Assembly (NCBI RefSeq): GCF_023149035.1
Contig: NZ_JAHXMY010000001.1
Span: 1,178,001-1,242,000, forward strand
Direction: 5' to 3'
From: Microbacterium sp. EYE_78
GTDB taxonomy: Bacteria; Actinomycetota; Actinomycetes; Actinomycetales; Microbacteriaceae
DNA: 64,000 bases
Shown here: positions 27,179 through 35,623 of the stretch, in pieces
Layout of the letters: every line of letters starts with the position of its first letter
How positions within the stretch are numbered: the stretch's first letter is position 1
The notes under the pieces: generated by a model
What the model was told of the DNA's origin: nothing
Seen by the model: the letters and a program-made list of their open reading frames with translations, nothing else
The model's database searches: none
Made by a program: the position numbers and the translations under genes

Positions 27179-27853
27179 ATGAGCCTCACCCGCGGATCCG
27201 AACGGCGTGCCGTGCGCGCGGCCGTCCGCGCCGACCGCACCGGCAGCGGGCCGACGCTCGAGGAGCGCGCGCCCGCCCGGTTCCCCGGTGCGGCAGCACG
27301 CTTCGCCCTGCTGGGCGAGGTGCTGCTGACGGGTCTGCTGATCACACTGGTCGGGATGCCGCTGGTGACCCTGCCGATCGCGGTGGCCGCCGGCATCCGC
27401 CACCTCCGCCGCTTCATCGCGGCCGAGGACTCGCGGGTGTCGCTGTTCTGGGCCGACGTCCGTGCCGGGATCGGCTCGGGACTCGTCGTCGGCGTCGTCG
27501 TGGTCGTCGGCGTCGTCGCGCTCCTGATCGACATCGACGTCGCCCGCTCCGGGTTCCTGCCCGGCGGCGCGGTCATCGAGGTGGTCGGCTGGGCGGGGCT
27601 CGCCGCGCTCGCCGTCGCCCTGCTCGCCGCCGCGTCCGCGTGGACCCCCGAGCTCGGCTGGCGCGGCGCCGTCCGACGGGTGCCCGCAGCGGTCGCGGCC
27701 GACCCCGCGGGCGCGCTCTATCTCTTGGCCGCGGCGGGGTTCGTCGTCGTGCTCACCTGGGTGCTCGTCCCCCTCTTGCCCGCCGCCCTCGGGTGCGCGG
27801 CGCTCGCCGCGGTCGCGGTGCCCGAGCGCCCGCGTCGCGCCGCCCGGCGCTGA
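27179..27853 (+). CDS. DUF624 (YesL-like) membrane protein
   Basis: The 224-residue protein starts 2 nt after the permease stop. After an Arg-rich N-terminus of about 30 residues it has about five hydrophobic segments; the first reads LTGLLITLVGMPLVTLPIAV and is followed by a cytosolic loop with ESRVSLFWADV-like sequence, as in DUF624/YesL proteins. YesL is found in the rhamnogalacturonan cluster of Bacillus subtilis next to a similar transporter. Its function is unknown; an accessory role to the CUT1 importer is inferred from repeated gene adjacency. Confidence 0.75.
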   Translation: MSLTRGSERRAVRAAVRADRTGSGPTLEERAPARFPGAAARFALLGEVLLTGLLITLVGMPLVTLPIAVAAGIRHLRRFIAAEDSRVSLFWADVRAGIGSGLVVGVVVVVGVVALLIDIDVARSGFLPGGAVIEVVGWAGLAALAVALLAAASAWTPELGWRGAVRRVPAAVAADPAGALYLLAAAGFVVVLTWVLVPLLPAALGCAALAAVAVPERPRRAARR

Positions 27854-27887
27854 CGGCTCCGCCCGCGACCTCCTCCGGAAGGACCTC

Positions 27888-29408
27888 GTGACCATTCACG
27901 GCCACCTCGACCCGCGCACCGCGCACACGGACATCGATCGCCGGATCTTCGGCGGCTTCGTCGAGCACCTCGGGCGTCACATCTACGACGGCATCCACGA
28001 GCCGAGTCACCCGAGTGCGGACGCCGACGGCTTCCGTCAGGACGTCGTGCAGCTCGTCCGCGAGCTGGGCGTGTCGACCATCCGCTACCCGGGCGGCAAC
28101 TTCGTCTCGGGGTACCGCTGGGAGGACGGTGTCGGTCCGCGCGAGCAGCGGCCCCGCCGGCTCGACCTGGCCTGGCACTCGACCGAGACGAACGAGGTCG
28201 GTCTGCACGAGTTCGCGCAGTGGCTCGACCTCGTGGGCAGCGACCTCATGCTGGCGGTGAACCTCGGCACCCGGGGCACCCTCGAGGCGCTGGACCTGCT
28301 CGAGTACGCCAACGCGGACGCCGACACCGCCTGGACCCGGCAGCGCGCCGCGAACGGCGCCGCATCGCCGTTCGGCGTCCGGATGTGGTGTCTCGGCAAT
28401 GAGATGGACGGGCCGTGGCAGCTCGGTCACCGGAACGCCGACGACTACGGCAAGCTCGCCGCGCAGACGGCGAAGGCGATGCGCCAGCTCGACCCGAGCA
28501 TCGAGCTCGTGGTGTGCGGTTCGTCCGGCAGCGGGATGCCGACCTTCGGCTCGTGGGAGCGCACGGTGCTCGAGCACACGTTCGACGACGTCGACTTCAT
28601 CTCGTGCCACTCCTATTACCAGGAGCGCGGCGGGGACGCACAGGAGTTCCTCGCCTCGGGCATCGACATGTCGCGATTCATCGAATCCGTCGTCGCCGTG
28701 GCGGATGCCGTCGCCGCGACGAAGAAGAGCGACAAGCGCATCATGATCTCGTTCGACGAGTGGAACGTCTGGTACCTGTTCGACGAGAACGGCGACCAGG
28801 ACGACAAGCCCGCCGAGTCGGGATGGCCGGTCGCACCGCGTCTGCTCGAGGATCGCTACCACGCCCTCGACGCGGTCGTCTTCGGCGATCTGCTGATCAC
28901 ACTGCTGCAGCATGCGGACCGGGTGCGTTCGGCATCCCTCGCGCAGCTCGTCAACGTCATCGCCCCGATCATGACCGAGCCGGGTGGTCCGGCGTGGCGG
29001 CAGACGACGTTCTTCCCGTTCTCGATCACGTCGCGTCTCGCCGGCGACCGCGTCGTCCGGCTGCCCCTCGTGACGTCGACGTTCACGAGCGCGCGATTCG
29101 GCGAGGTGCCCACGGTCAACGCGGTCGCCACGCTCGACGACGACGGCGCGAGCGTCTTCGTCGTGAACCGGTCGGTGTCGGACGCCTCGACCGTCCGCAT
29201 CGACGTATCGGGCCTGGTCCGCGACCTCGGGCGGGCGCCCGCGCTCGTCGAGACGCACCTGCTGCACGAGGACGACATGTACGCCGCGAACACGCTCGCC
29301 GACCCCGAGCGGGTGGGCACCCGCCCGCTGGAGGGTGCCGTGCTCGATGACGGCGTCCTCCAGATCCCGTTGCCGCCGGTGAGTTGGGCGGCCGTGCGGC
29401 TGGCGTGA
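27888..29408 (+). CDS. Alpha-L-arabinofuranosidase, GH51
   Basis: A GTG start preceded by GGAAGGA gives 506 residues, the usual GH51 length, without a signal peptide. The enzyme removes terminal alpha-L-arabinofuranose from arabinan or arabino-oligosaccharides in the cytosol. Acid/base Glu172 lies in CLGNEMDG and nucleophile Glu291 in SFDEWNVW; the N-terminal RRIFGGFVEHLGRHIYDGI is a family signature. It ends the transport operon that begins at 23891, 34 nt after the DUF624 gene. Free arabinose produced here would enter the AraA-AraB-AraD route encoded 7 kb downstream. Confidence 0.93.
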   Translation: MTIHGHLDPRTAHTDIDRRIFGGFVEHLGRHIYDGIHEPSHPSADADGFRQDVVQLVRELGVSTIRYPGGNFVSGYRWEDGVGPREQRPRRLDLAWHSTETNEVGLHEFAQWLDLVGSDLMLAVNLGTRGTLEALDLLEYANADADTAWTRQRAANGAASPFGVRMWCLGNEMDGPWQLGHRNADDYGKLAAQTAKAMRQLDPSIELVVCGSSGSGMPTFGSWERTVLEHTFDDVDFISCHSYYQERGGDAQEFLASGIDMSRFIESVVAVADAVAATKKSDKRIMISFDEWNVWYLFDENGDQDDKPAESGWPVAPRLLEDRYHALDAVVFGDLLITLLQHADRVRSASLAQLVNVIAPIMTEPGGPAWRQTTFFPFSITSRLAGDRVVRLPLVTSTFTSARFGEVPTVNAVATLDDDGASVFVVNRSVSDASTVRIDVSGLVRDLGRAPALVETHLLHEDDMYAANTLADPERVGTRPLEGAVLDDGVLQIPLPPVSWAAVRLA

Positions 29409-29429
29409 AGGACCGGCGGGAACGCTTGC

Positions 29430-29477
29430 GGTAAGCGCATTCCCATGCCACACTGAATCAACCGGAAAGCGCTTACC
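29430..29477. promoter_or_regulatory. Promoter with two LacI-type operators before the DUF993 operon
   Basis: GGTAAGCGCATTCC at 29430-29443 and GGAAAGCGCTTACC at 29464-29477 are palindromes around GCGC, spaced by 34 nt centre to centre. A weak promoter TTGCGG (29427-29432), 16 nt, CACACT (29449-29454) lies between them, so one site covers the -35 and the other the early transcript. Confidence 0.72.
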
Positions 29478-29521
29478 CGCCTCACTGCGGGTCGGCGTCC
29501 CAGACCACGAAGGACTCCACC

Positions 29522-30727
29522 GTGTCAGAGACGACCATCACCGCCCCCGCGCCCGCCGCGCCCGTCGCCGGCCCTCAGGTCCGCGAGATCGGCATCATCA
29601 TGAACGGCGTCTCGGGCCGCATGGGGTACCGCCAGCACCTGGTGCGCTCGATCCTCGCGATCCGCGAGCAGGGCGGTATCGAGCTTCCCGACGGCTCGAA
29701 GGTCACCGTCAAGCCGCTGCTCGTCGGCCGCAGCGAGGCGAAGCTCGCCGAGCTCGCCGCGAAGCACGGCATCGAGGACTACACGACCGACCTGGATGCC
29801 GCGCTCGCCGACCCCCGCTGGGAGATCTACGCCGACTTCCTCGTGACGAAGGCCCGCGCGACGGCGCTCCGCAAGGCGATCGCCGCCGGCAAGACCATCT
29901 ACACCGAGAAGCCGACCGCCGAGTCGGTCGAGGAGGCGCTCGAGCTCGCGAAGCTCGCCGCCGAGGCCGGCGTCAAGACCGGCGTCGTGCACGACAAGCT
30001 GTACCTGCCCGGCCTGCAGAAGCTGAAGCGCCTCATCGACTCGGGCTTCTTCGGCCGCATCCTCTCCGTCCGCGGCGAGTTCGGCTACTGGGTCTTCGAA
30101 GGCGACTGGCAGCCCGCGCAGCGTCCGTCGTGGAACTACCGCGCCGAGGACGGCGGCGGCATCATCGTCGACATGTTCCCGCACTGGAACTACGTGCTCG
30201 AGAACCTCTTCGGCGAGGTCAAGTCCGTCTACGCCCAGGCAGCCGTCCACATCGCGGACCGCTGGGACGAGAAGGGCGAGCACTACACCGCCACCGCCGA
30301 GGACGCCGCCTACGGCGTGTTCGAGCTCGAGGGTGACATCGTCGCGCAGATCAACTCCTCGTGGACCGTCCGCGTCAACCGCGACGAGCTCGTCGAGTTC
30401 CACGTCGACGGCACCCACGGCTCCGCCGTCGTGGGCCTGTTCGGCGCGAAGATCCAGCCCCGCAACGCGACCCCGAAGCCGGTGTGGAACCCCGACCTCG
30501 AGGACACGCACGACTACGACGCCGACTGGCAGCAGATCCCGACGAACGACGTCTTCCTCAACGGCTTCCGTCAGCAGTGGGAGGAGTTCCTCGTCTCGTA
30601 CGCCCTGGGCACCGACTACGAGTTCGACCTCCTCGCGGGTGCGCGCGGCGTGCAGCTCGCCGAGGCGGGTCTGCAGTCGAGCCGCGAGGGCCGCAAGGTC
30701 GAACTGCCCGCCCTCTCGCTGGACTGA
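29522..30727 (+). CDS. Gfo/Idh/MocA-family oxidoreductase with DapB-like nucleotide motif
   Basis: The 401-residue protein begins at a GTG with GAAGGAC upstream. Its dinucleotide motif is unusual for the family: IGIIMNGVSGRMGYRQHLVR, closer to the GxxGxMG form of dihydrodipicolinate reductases. The family IYTEKPTAES segment follows near residue 125, and the catalytic-domain stretch EDGGGIIVDMFPHWNYVLENLFG contains the His-bearing helix. It is the first gene of an operon with DUF993, a TIM-barrel isomerase, LacI and glycerate kinase, under two LacI operators. Likely role: NAD(P)-dependent oxidation of a sugar or cyclitol before isomerisation. Confidence 0.86.
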   Translation: MSETTITAPAPAAPVAGPQVREIGIIMNGVSGRMGYRQHLVRSILAIREQGGIELPDGSKVTVKPLLVGRSEAKLAELAAKHGIEDYTTDLDAALADPRWEIYADFLVTKARATALRKAIAAGKTIYTEKPTAESVEEALELAKLAAEAGVKTGVVHDKLYLPGLQKLKRLIDSGFFGRILSVRGEFGYWVFEGDWQPAQRPSWNYRAEDGGGIIVDMFPHWNYVLENLFGEVKSVYAQAAVHIADRWDEKGEHYTATAEDAAYGVFELEGDIVAQINSSWTVRVNRDELVEFHVDGTHGSAVVGLFGAKIQPRNATPKPVWNPDLEDTHDYDADWQQIPTNDVFLNGFRQQWEEFLVSYALGTDYEFDLLAGARGVQLAEAGLQSSREGRKVELPALSLD

Positions 30728-30732
30728 GCGCC

Positions 30733-31935
30733 ATGACCGACCTCACCCTGCTCGCCGGCGACGGGGCGCTCCGACGCGTCCCGCTCGTCGACACCTCCGG
30801 CTTCACGCGTCCCGAGGGGGCCCTTCGCAGCCGCGTCGCCTATGCGGCCGCGCACGTCGTGCCGCACACGCACGCGGACAACACGCCGGGACAGCCTGCC
30901 GACATCGACTGGGACGCCACGCTCGCCTTCCGGCGCAACGTCTACTCCTGGGGCCTGGGCGTCGCGGATGCGATGGACACGGCGCAGCGCAACATGGGGT
31001 TGGATGCCGCGGCCACCCGCGAGCTCATCTCGCGTTCCGCGGAGGTCGCCCGTGAGGAGGGCGGGTCGGTCGTGGTCGGCGTCAACACCGACCACGTCGA
31101 GGACGAGCGCATCACCCTCGACCAGGTGCGGGACGCCTACCTCTCGCAGCTCCACTTCACCGAGGAGCAGGGTGCGGGTCCGGTGCTGATGGCCTCCCGC
31201 CACCTGGCGCGCGTCGCCACCGGCGCGGAGGACTACCGACGGGTCTACGACGCGGTCCTGTCGCGTGCGAGCGCCCCGGTCGTGCTCCACTGGCTCGGCA
31301 CGGCGTTCGACCCGCAGCTCGCGGGCTACTTCGGCGCGACCGACTGGCAGACCGCATCCGCCGTCCTGCTCGAGATCATCGAGGCGAACGTCGACAAGGT
31401 CGCCGGTGTCAAGATGAGCCTGCTCGACGCGGACTCCGAGGTCGCGGTGCGCGAGCGGCTGCCCGAATCGGTCCGGATGTTCACGGGCGACGACTTCAAC
31501 TACGTCGGGCTCATCGGCGGCGCAGACGTGCCGGACGCCCCGCAGCCCCGGCGCGACCCGGCATCCGCCCGTCAGCACTCGGACGCCCTGCTCGGCGCGT
31601 TCGCGGCGCTCACACCGGTGGCCTCCGCAGCCATCCAGGCGCTCGACGCGAATGATCCCGCCCGCTACCTCGAGGTGCTCGCGCCGACCGAGGCGCTGTC
31701 CCGACAAGTCTTCGCGGCGCCGACCTTCTACTACAAGACAGGCGTCGCCTTCCTCGCCTGGCTCAATGGGCACCAGCCCGCCTTCCAGATGGTCGGCGGT
31801 CTGCACTCGGCGCGGAGTCTTCCGCACCTGTCACGGATCGTCGAGCTGGCGAACGAGGCGAAGGCGTTCGAACGACCCGAGCTGGCGGCTGAACGCTGGA
31901 ACGGGATGCTGCGACTGAACGGAATCGACGCATGA
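30733..31935 (+). CDS. DUF993 protein (dihydrodipicolinate synthase-like aldolase fold)
   Basis: The 400-residue protein belongs to DUF993, which is annotated as related to DHDPS/NAL-type class I aldolases. Lys227 in KVAGVKMSLL sits where a Schiff-base lysine would be expected in that fold, preceded by a hydrophobic strand. VGVNTDHVED and YYKTGVAFLAWLNGHQPAFQ are other conserved-looking segments. It starts 5 nt after the oxidoreductase and overlaps the isomerase by 4 nt. A carbon-carbon cleavage of an oxidised sugar is a reasonable inference; no experimental role is known to me. Confidence 0.78.
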   Translation: MTDLTLLAGDGALRRVPLVDTSGFTRPEGALRSRVAYAAAHVVPHTHADNTPGQPADIDWDATLAFRRNVYSWGLGVADAMDTAQRNMGLDAAATRELISRSAEVAREEGGSVVVGVNTDHVEDERITLDQVRDAYLSQLHFTEEQGAGPVLMASRHLARVATGAEDYRRVYDAVLSRASAPVVLHWLGTAFDPQLAGYFGATDWQTASAVLLEIIEANVDKVAGVKMSLLDADSEVAVRERLPESVRMFTGDDFNYVGLIGGADVPDAPQPRRDPASARQHSDALLGAFAALTPVASAAIQALDANDPARYLEVLAPTEALSRQVFAAPTFYYKTGVAFLAWLNGHQPAFQMVGGLHSARSLPHLSRIVELANEAKAFERPELAAERWNGMLRLNGIDA

Positions 31936-32837
31936 CCACGCTCGCCGGCCCCCTCGCCGATTCCGACTCGACCGCGGTCCACCCGCGCCTGTCGATCAAC
32001 CAGGGCACGATCAAGCACGCCGACCTCGCGACCGCGCTGCGGGTGACCGCGGCTGCCGGCGTCCGCTCGATCGGCCTGTGGCGCGAGCCGGTGCAGGAGG
32101 TCGGCCTCGCCACCGCCGCATCCATGCTCACCGACTCGGGGCTGCGCTTCTCGACCCACTGCCGCTCCGGGTTCTTCACGATGCCCGAGGGCGCTGCGCG
32201 CCGCGCCTCGATCGACGACAACCTCGTCGCGATCGACGAGGCGGCGGTCCTCGCGGCGGCGGGCGCTCCCGGCTCGGAGGCCGTCCTCGTCCTCGTGGCC
32301 GGTGGTCTGCCCGAGGGCTCCCGCGACCTGCGCGGCGCGCGTGAGCGGGTCCGCGACGCGATCGGCGAGCTCGCCCCGCACGCCGCGGCGGCCGGGGTCA
32401 CCCTCGCGATCGAGCCGCTGCACCCGATGTACGCGACCGATCGCTGCGTGGTCTCGACGCTCGGCCAGGCACTCGACATTGCGGCGGACTTCGATCCGTC
32501 GGTCGTCGGTGTCACCGTCGACACGTTCCACGTCTTCTGGGACCCGGACGTGTACGACGCCATCGAGCGTGCCGGCCGAGAGGGTCGTATCGCGACGTAT
32601 CAGGTCTGCGACTGGAAGACGCCGCTGCCCGCCGACGTCCTGCTCGGGCGCCACTACCCGGGCGACGGCGTCATCGATCTGGCCGCCCTCACGCGGGCCG
32701 TGACGGACACCGGATACACCGGCGACGTCGAGGTCGAGATCTTCAACGCGGACGTCTGGGCGACCGACCCGCTCGAGGCGGTACAGCGCACGGCGGCGGG
32801 CTTCGCGGCATCCGTCTCGCCGCACCTCGGTCGCTGA
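31932..32837 (+). CDS. Sugar phosphate isomerase/epimerase-like TIM barrel protein
   Basis: The 301-residue protein has the AP-endonuclease-2-type TIM barrel of xylose-isomerase-like enzymes. Metal ligands can be traced as Glu in LAIEPLHPMY, Asp/His in VTVDTFHVFWDPD, His or Asp in YQVCDWKTPLP and Glu in VEVEIFNADVW. It overlaps the DUF993 gene by ATGA. In combination with the oxidoreductase it may convert keto and aldo forms of an oxidised sugar. It is not close enough to named isomerases (IolE, Hyi) for a symbol. Confidence 0.82.
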   Translation: MTTLAGPLADSDSTAVHPRLSINQGTIKHADLATALRVTAAAGVRSIGLWREPVQEVGLATAASMLTDSGLRFSTHCRSGFFTMPEGAARRASIDDNLVAIDEAAVLAAAGAPGSEAVLVLVAGGLPEGSRDLRGARERVRDAIGELAPHAAAAGVTLAIEPLHPMYATDRCVVSTLGQALDIAADFDPSVVGVTVDTFHVFWDPDVYDAIERAGREGRIATYQVCDWKTPLPADVLLGRHYPGDGVIDLAALTRAVTDTGYTGDVEVEIFNADVWATDPLEAVQRTAAGFAASVSPHLGR

Positions 32838-32848
32838 CGCGAGCACCC

Positions 32849-32854
32849 TAGACT
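32849..32854 (+). promoter_or_regulatory. Leaderless -10 box of the second lacI-type gene
   Basis: TAGACT is followed by 7 nt and the ATG at 32862, with no ribosome site. The repressor therefore seems to have its own promoter inside the operon. Confidence 0.55.
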
Positions 32855-32861
32855 TCGCTTC

Positions 32862-33905
32862 ATGACCGACCGCACCCTGCGCCGACCGGCCACGCTGAGT
32901 GCCGTCACCCTCGACGACGTCGCCCGTGAGGCGGGCGTCTCGCTCGCGACCGCGTCCCGCGCGCTGAACGGATCGACGCGCAAGGTCGCCGACTCGTATC
33001 GCGAGCGGGTCGAGGCTGCCGCCGCGCGGCTCGGTTACACCGCCAACCTCTCCGCGCAGGCGACCGCCCGGGGCACATCGGCGATCATCGCGCTGCTCGT
33101 CGCCGACATCGCCGACCCGTACTTCGGCCTCATCGCGTCGGGCGTGGCCCGCGGCGCCGACGAGGCGGGTCTCGTCGTGACCGTCGCGATCACCGAGCGC
33201 GACCCCGCGCGAGAGGTCCGCCTCGTGCGCGCCCTCCGCGGACAGCGACCGCGCGGGCTCATCCTCGCCGCGTCGCGCAGCTCGGCGCAGCCCGACCCCG
33301 AACTCGCCCGCGAGCTCGGGCTCCTCGCCGGCATGGGCGGGCAGGTCGTCGCCCTCGGTCCCGGCGTCGACGACGTCCGGTCGCTCATCCTCGACAACCG
33401 CGCCGGCGCGGACGCGCTCGGTCGCGCGCTCGTCGAGCGCGGCTACCGCGACGCCGTCATCCTCGCCGCCGCCGAGGGCACCGCCACCAGCGACGAGCGT
33501 CTGGCCGGCTTCACGGCGGGGTTCACCGCCGCCGGCGGGTCCGAGCCGCGCGTCTACCGCGAGGGCTTCACCCGCGAATCCGGACAGGCGGCGATGACCC
33601 GAGCGCTCGCCGACGGCGTGGCATCCGGCACCGTCGTCTTCGGCATCAGCGACGTCGTCGCGATCGGCGCCCTGACCGCCCTCCGCGAGGCCGGACGCAC
33701 CCCCGGCACCGACATCGCTCTGGCCGGCTTCGACGACATCCCCACGGGCCGCGACGTCACGCCCGACCTCACCACCGTCCGCGTGCCGCTCGAGGACGTC
33801 GGCTATCACGCCTTCCGCGCCGCGACCGACGCGGACTGGCAGCCGCACCCCGACGACCTGCGACTCGAGGTGCTGCTGCGCGCGAGCACGCCGCCGCGCG
33901 CATGA
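32862..33905 (+). CDS. LacI-family transcriptional repressor
   Basis: The 347-residue protein has a LacI headpiece after a 14-residue tail (TLDDVAREAGVSLATASRALNG), the hinge ANLSAQATARGTS and a sensor domain ending in AGFDDIPTGRDVTPDLTTVRVP. It differs from the first LacI in recognition helix residues (SLATASRAL versus SLSTVSRVM), which would fit a preference for GCGC-centred rather than ACGT-centred operators. It probably controls its own operon from the two sites at 29430-29477. Its stop overlaps the glycerate kinase start by 4 nt. Confidence 0.9.
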   Translation: MTDRTLRRPATLSAVTLDDVAREAGVSLATASRALNGSTRKVADSYRERVEAAAARLGYTANLSAQATARGTSAIIALLVADIADPYFGLIASGVARGADEAGLVVTVAITERDPAREVRLVRALRGQRPRGLILAASRSSAQPDPELARELGLLAGMGGQVVALGPGVDDVRSLILDNRAGADALGRALVERGYRDAVILAAAEGTATSDERLAGFTAGFTAAGGSEPRVYREGFTRESGQAAMTRALADGVASGTVVFGISDVVAIGALTALREAGRTPGTDIALAGFDDIPTGRDVTPDLTTVRVPLEDVGYHAFRAATDADWQPHPDDLRLEVLLRASTPPRA

Positions 33906-35002
33906 CGGTCGTCGTCGCGCTCGACAGCTTCAAGGGCTCCCTGCCCGCTGCCGCAGCGGCGGACGCCGTCGCTGCAGGATGGCTCGACGTCGATGCGTCG
34001 GCCGAGATCGTGCTGCGTCCGATGGCCGACGGCGGGGAGGGGACGCTCGACGCCTTCGCCGCGGCGGTGCCCGGCGCCGAGCGGCGCCCCGTCCGCGTGC
34101 GCGGCCCTCGCGGGACTGCGGTGGATGCCGCGTGGCTGCATCTGCCCGACGGGACCGGCGTCGTCGAGCTGGCGTCCACGAGCGGCATCGAGCTGCTGGG
34201 CGAGGATCGGCTGCCGTGGGACGCTGACACCACCGGCTTCGGCGAGGCCATCGTCGCCGCCCTCGACGCGGGGGTCCGACGCCTCGTGGTGGGTATCGGG
34301 TCATCCGCGTCCACGGACGGCGGGAGTGGGATGCTGCGCGCCCTGGGGGCCCGCATGGTCGACGCGGACGGGCGGGACGTCCCGCGCGGGGCGCGCGGCC
34401 TCGCCGCCGTCTCGGCCATCGACCTCACGCGCCTGCGCCCCCTGCCGCCGGACGGCGTGACGGTGCTCAGCGACGTCACCAACCCGCTGACCGGCCCGTC
34501 CGGCGCCGCCGCCGTCTTCGGGCCGCAGAAGGGCCTCACCGGTGACGACGTCGACCTCGTCGACGGGGTGCTCGAGCGGTACGCCGCCTGCATCGCCGCC
34601 CACCGGGCGTCGGCGGATCCGCTGCTCCCCGGCGCAGGCGCGGCCGGGGGCACCGGCTTCGCCCTGGCGGCGTGGGGCGCCTCGCTCGTGCCCGGGGCGC
34701 CCGAGGTCGCCGAACTCATCGGCCTGCGCGCAGCGGTGCGCGGGGCATCCCTCGTCATCACGGGGGAGGGATCGTTCGACGGGCAGTCCGAGGCAGGCAA
34801 GGTCCCGGCGTTCGTGCGCGCCCTTGCGGACGGTTCGGGCGTGCCGACGGCGCTCGTGGCGGGACGGATCGGAGCGGACGCCGACACGTCCGGCTTCGCG
34901 CGTGCGCTGTCGCTCACCGAACTCGCCGGCGGCGCGTCGGCCTCGATGGCGGACCCGGTCCGATGGCTGCGCGCCGCCGCGGCGATCCTCGCCGATTCCT
35001 GA
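33902..35002 (+). CDS. Glycerate kinase (GarK/GlxK family)
   Basis: The 366-residue protein phosphorylates D-glycerate, probably to 2-phosphoglycerate as in GarK-type enzymes. The N-terminus VVALDSFKGSLPAAAAADAV, the central ADGGEGTLDAF and the glycine-rich GVRRLVVGIGSSASTDGGSGML are diagnostic of the family. Its ATG overlaps the LacI stop (ATGA), so it is co-translated with the repressor. Placement at the end of the oxidoreductase-DUF993-isomerase operon suggests that this pathway delivers glycerate, or a precursor of it, to glycolysis. Confidence 0.88.
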   Translation: MTVVVALDSFKGSLPAAAAADAVAAGWLDVDASAEIVLRPMADGGEGTLDAFAAAVPGAERRPVRVRGPRGTAVDAAWLHLPDGTGVVELASTSGIELLGEDRLPWDADTTGFGEAIVAALDAGVRRLVVGIGSSASTDGGSGMLRALGARMVDADGRDVPRGARGLAAVSAIDLTRLRPLPPDGVTVLSDVTNPLTGPSGAAAVFGPQKGLTGDDVDLVDGVLERYAACIAAHRASADPLLPGAGAAGGTGFALAAWGASLVPGAPEVAELIGLRAAVRGASLVITGEGSFDGQSEAGKVPAFVRALADGSGVPTALVAGRIGADADTSGFARALSLTELAGGASASMADPVRWLRAAAAILADS

Positions 35003-35212
35003 GCGCGGCGCCTCGCGCTCACAGCCAGCGTTCAGCCGGCCCATAGCATCCGGCGCACGGGCACACAAGGCCTGCGTGATCGTGTTGTGTCTTCCCTACA
35101 GTCGGCGACGACGACCGGCCTGCAATCCGATCCCGGCGTCGCACCGAAACATCTGCAGCACCACTCGTCTGCAGGCCCGCGGCATCCGTCGCACCAACGG
35201 AGGGACAATCCC
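35003..35212. other. Intergenic region between glycerate kinase and DUF4383 gene
   Basis: A small stem GAGCGCG (35001-35007) with CGCGCTC (35014-35020) overlaps the kinase stop and may be a weak terminator. CACACAA near 35062 and TTGTGT near 35085 form a loose dyad. A GGAGG ribosome site for the next gene is at 35199-35203. I cannot place a convincing -10/-35 pair. Confidence 0.4.
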
Positions 35213-35623
35213 ATGACCAAGTCACCCAACCGCCTCGTCGCCGTCATCTTCGGCGCGGTCTACATCCTCGTCGGCCTGCTCGGGTTCACCGTCACCTCGG
35301 GCGTCGACTTCCTCGCCAACGAAGGTGGCCTGCTGCTCGGCATCTTCATGGTCAACCCGCTGCACAACATCGCGCACCTCCTGATCGGTGCCGCGCTGCT
35401 CATCGGCGGCCTGTCGAACGTCCGCGCCGCGAAGGGCGTGAACATCGTCGTGGGTGCCGCCTACCTGCTGCTCGGCATCGTCGGCTTCTTCATCGAAGGC
35501 AGCGCCGCGAACATCCTGGCGCTGAACGCCGCCGACCACTTCCTGCACCTCGCCAGCGCGCTCGTGCTGCTCGGTGTCGGCCTCGCCGCCGACAAGAACG
35601 TCCCGGCTCGCGCCGCCGTCTGA
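35213..35623 (+). CDS. DUF4383 small membrane protein
   Basis: The 136-residue protein has four hydrophobic segments; conserved features are VNPLHNIAHLLIGAALL in the second half of the first hairpin and NAADHFLHLASALVLLGVGL near the end. This is the pattern of DUF4383, common in actinobacteria, with no known function. GGAGG lies about 9 nt before the ATG. Its stop overlaps the start of another membrane protein (TGATG), so the two are made together. Confidence 0.82.
   Translation: MTKSPNRLVAVIFGAVYILVGLLGFTVTSGVDFLANEGGLLLGIFMVNPLHNIAHLLIGAALLIGGLSNVRAAKGVNIVVGAAYLLLGIVGFFIEGSAANILALNAADHFLHLASALVLLGVGLAADKNVPARAAV

Noticed and set aside
2461..29477. GCGC-centred palindromes as CcpA cre sites
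   Set aside because: Catabolite control through CcpA is a Firmicutes trait; two local LacI genes and actinobacterial context explain the sites better.
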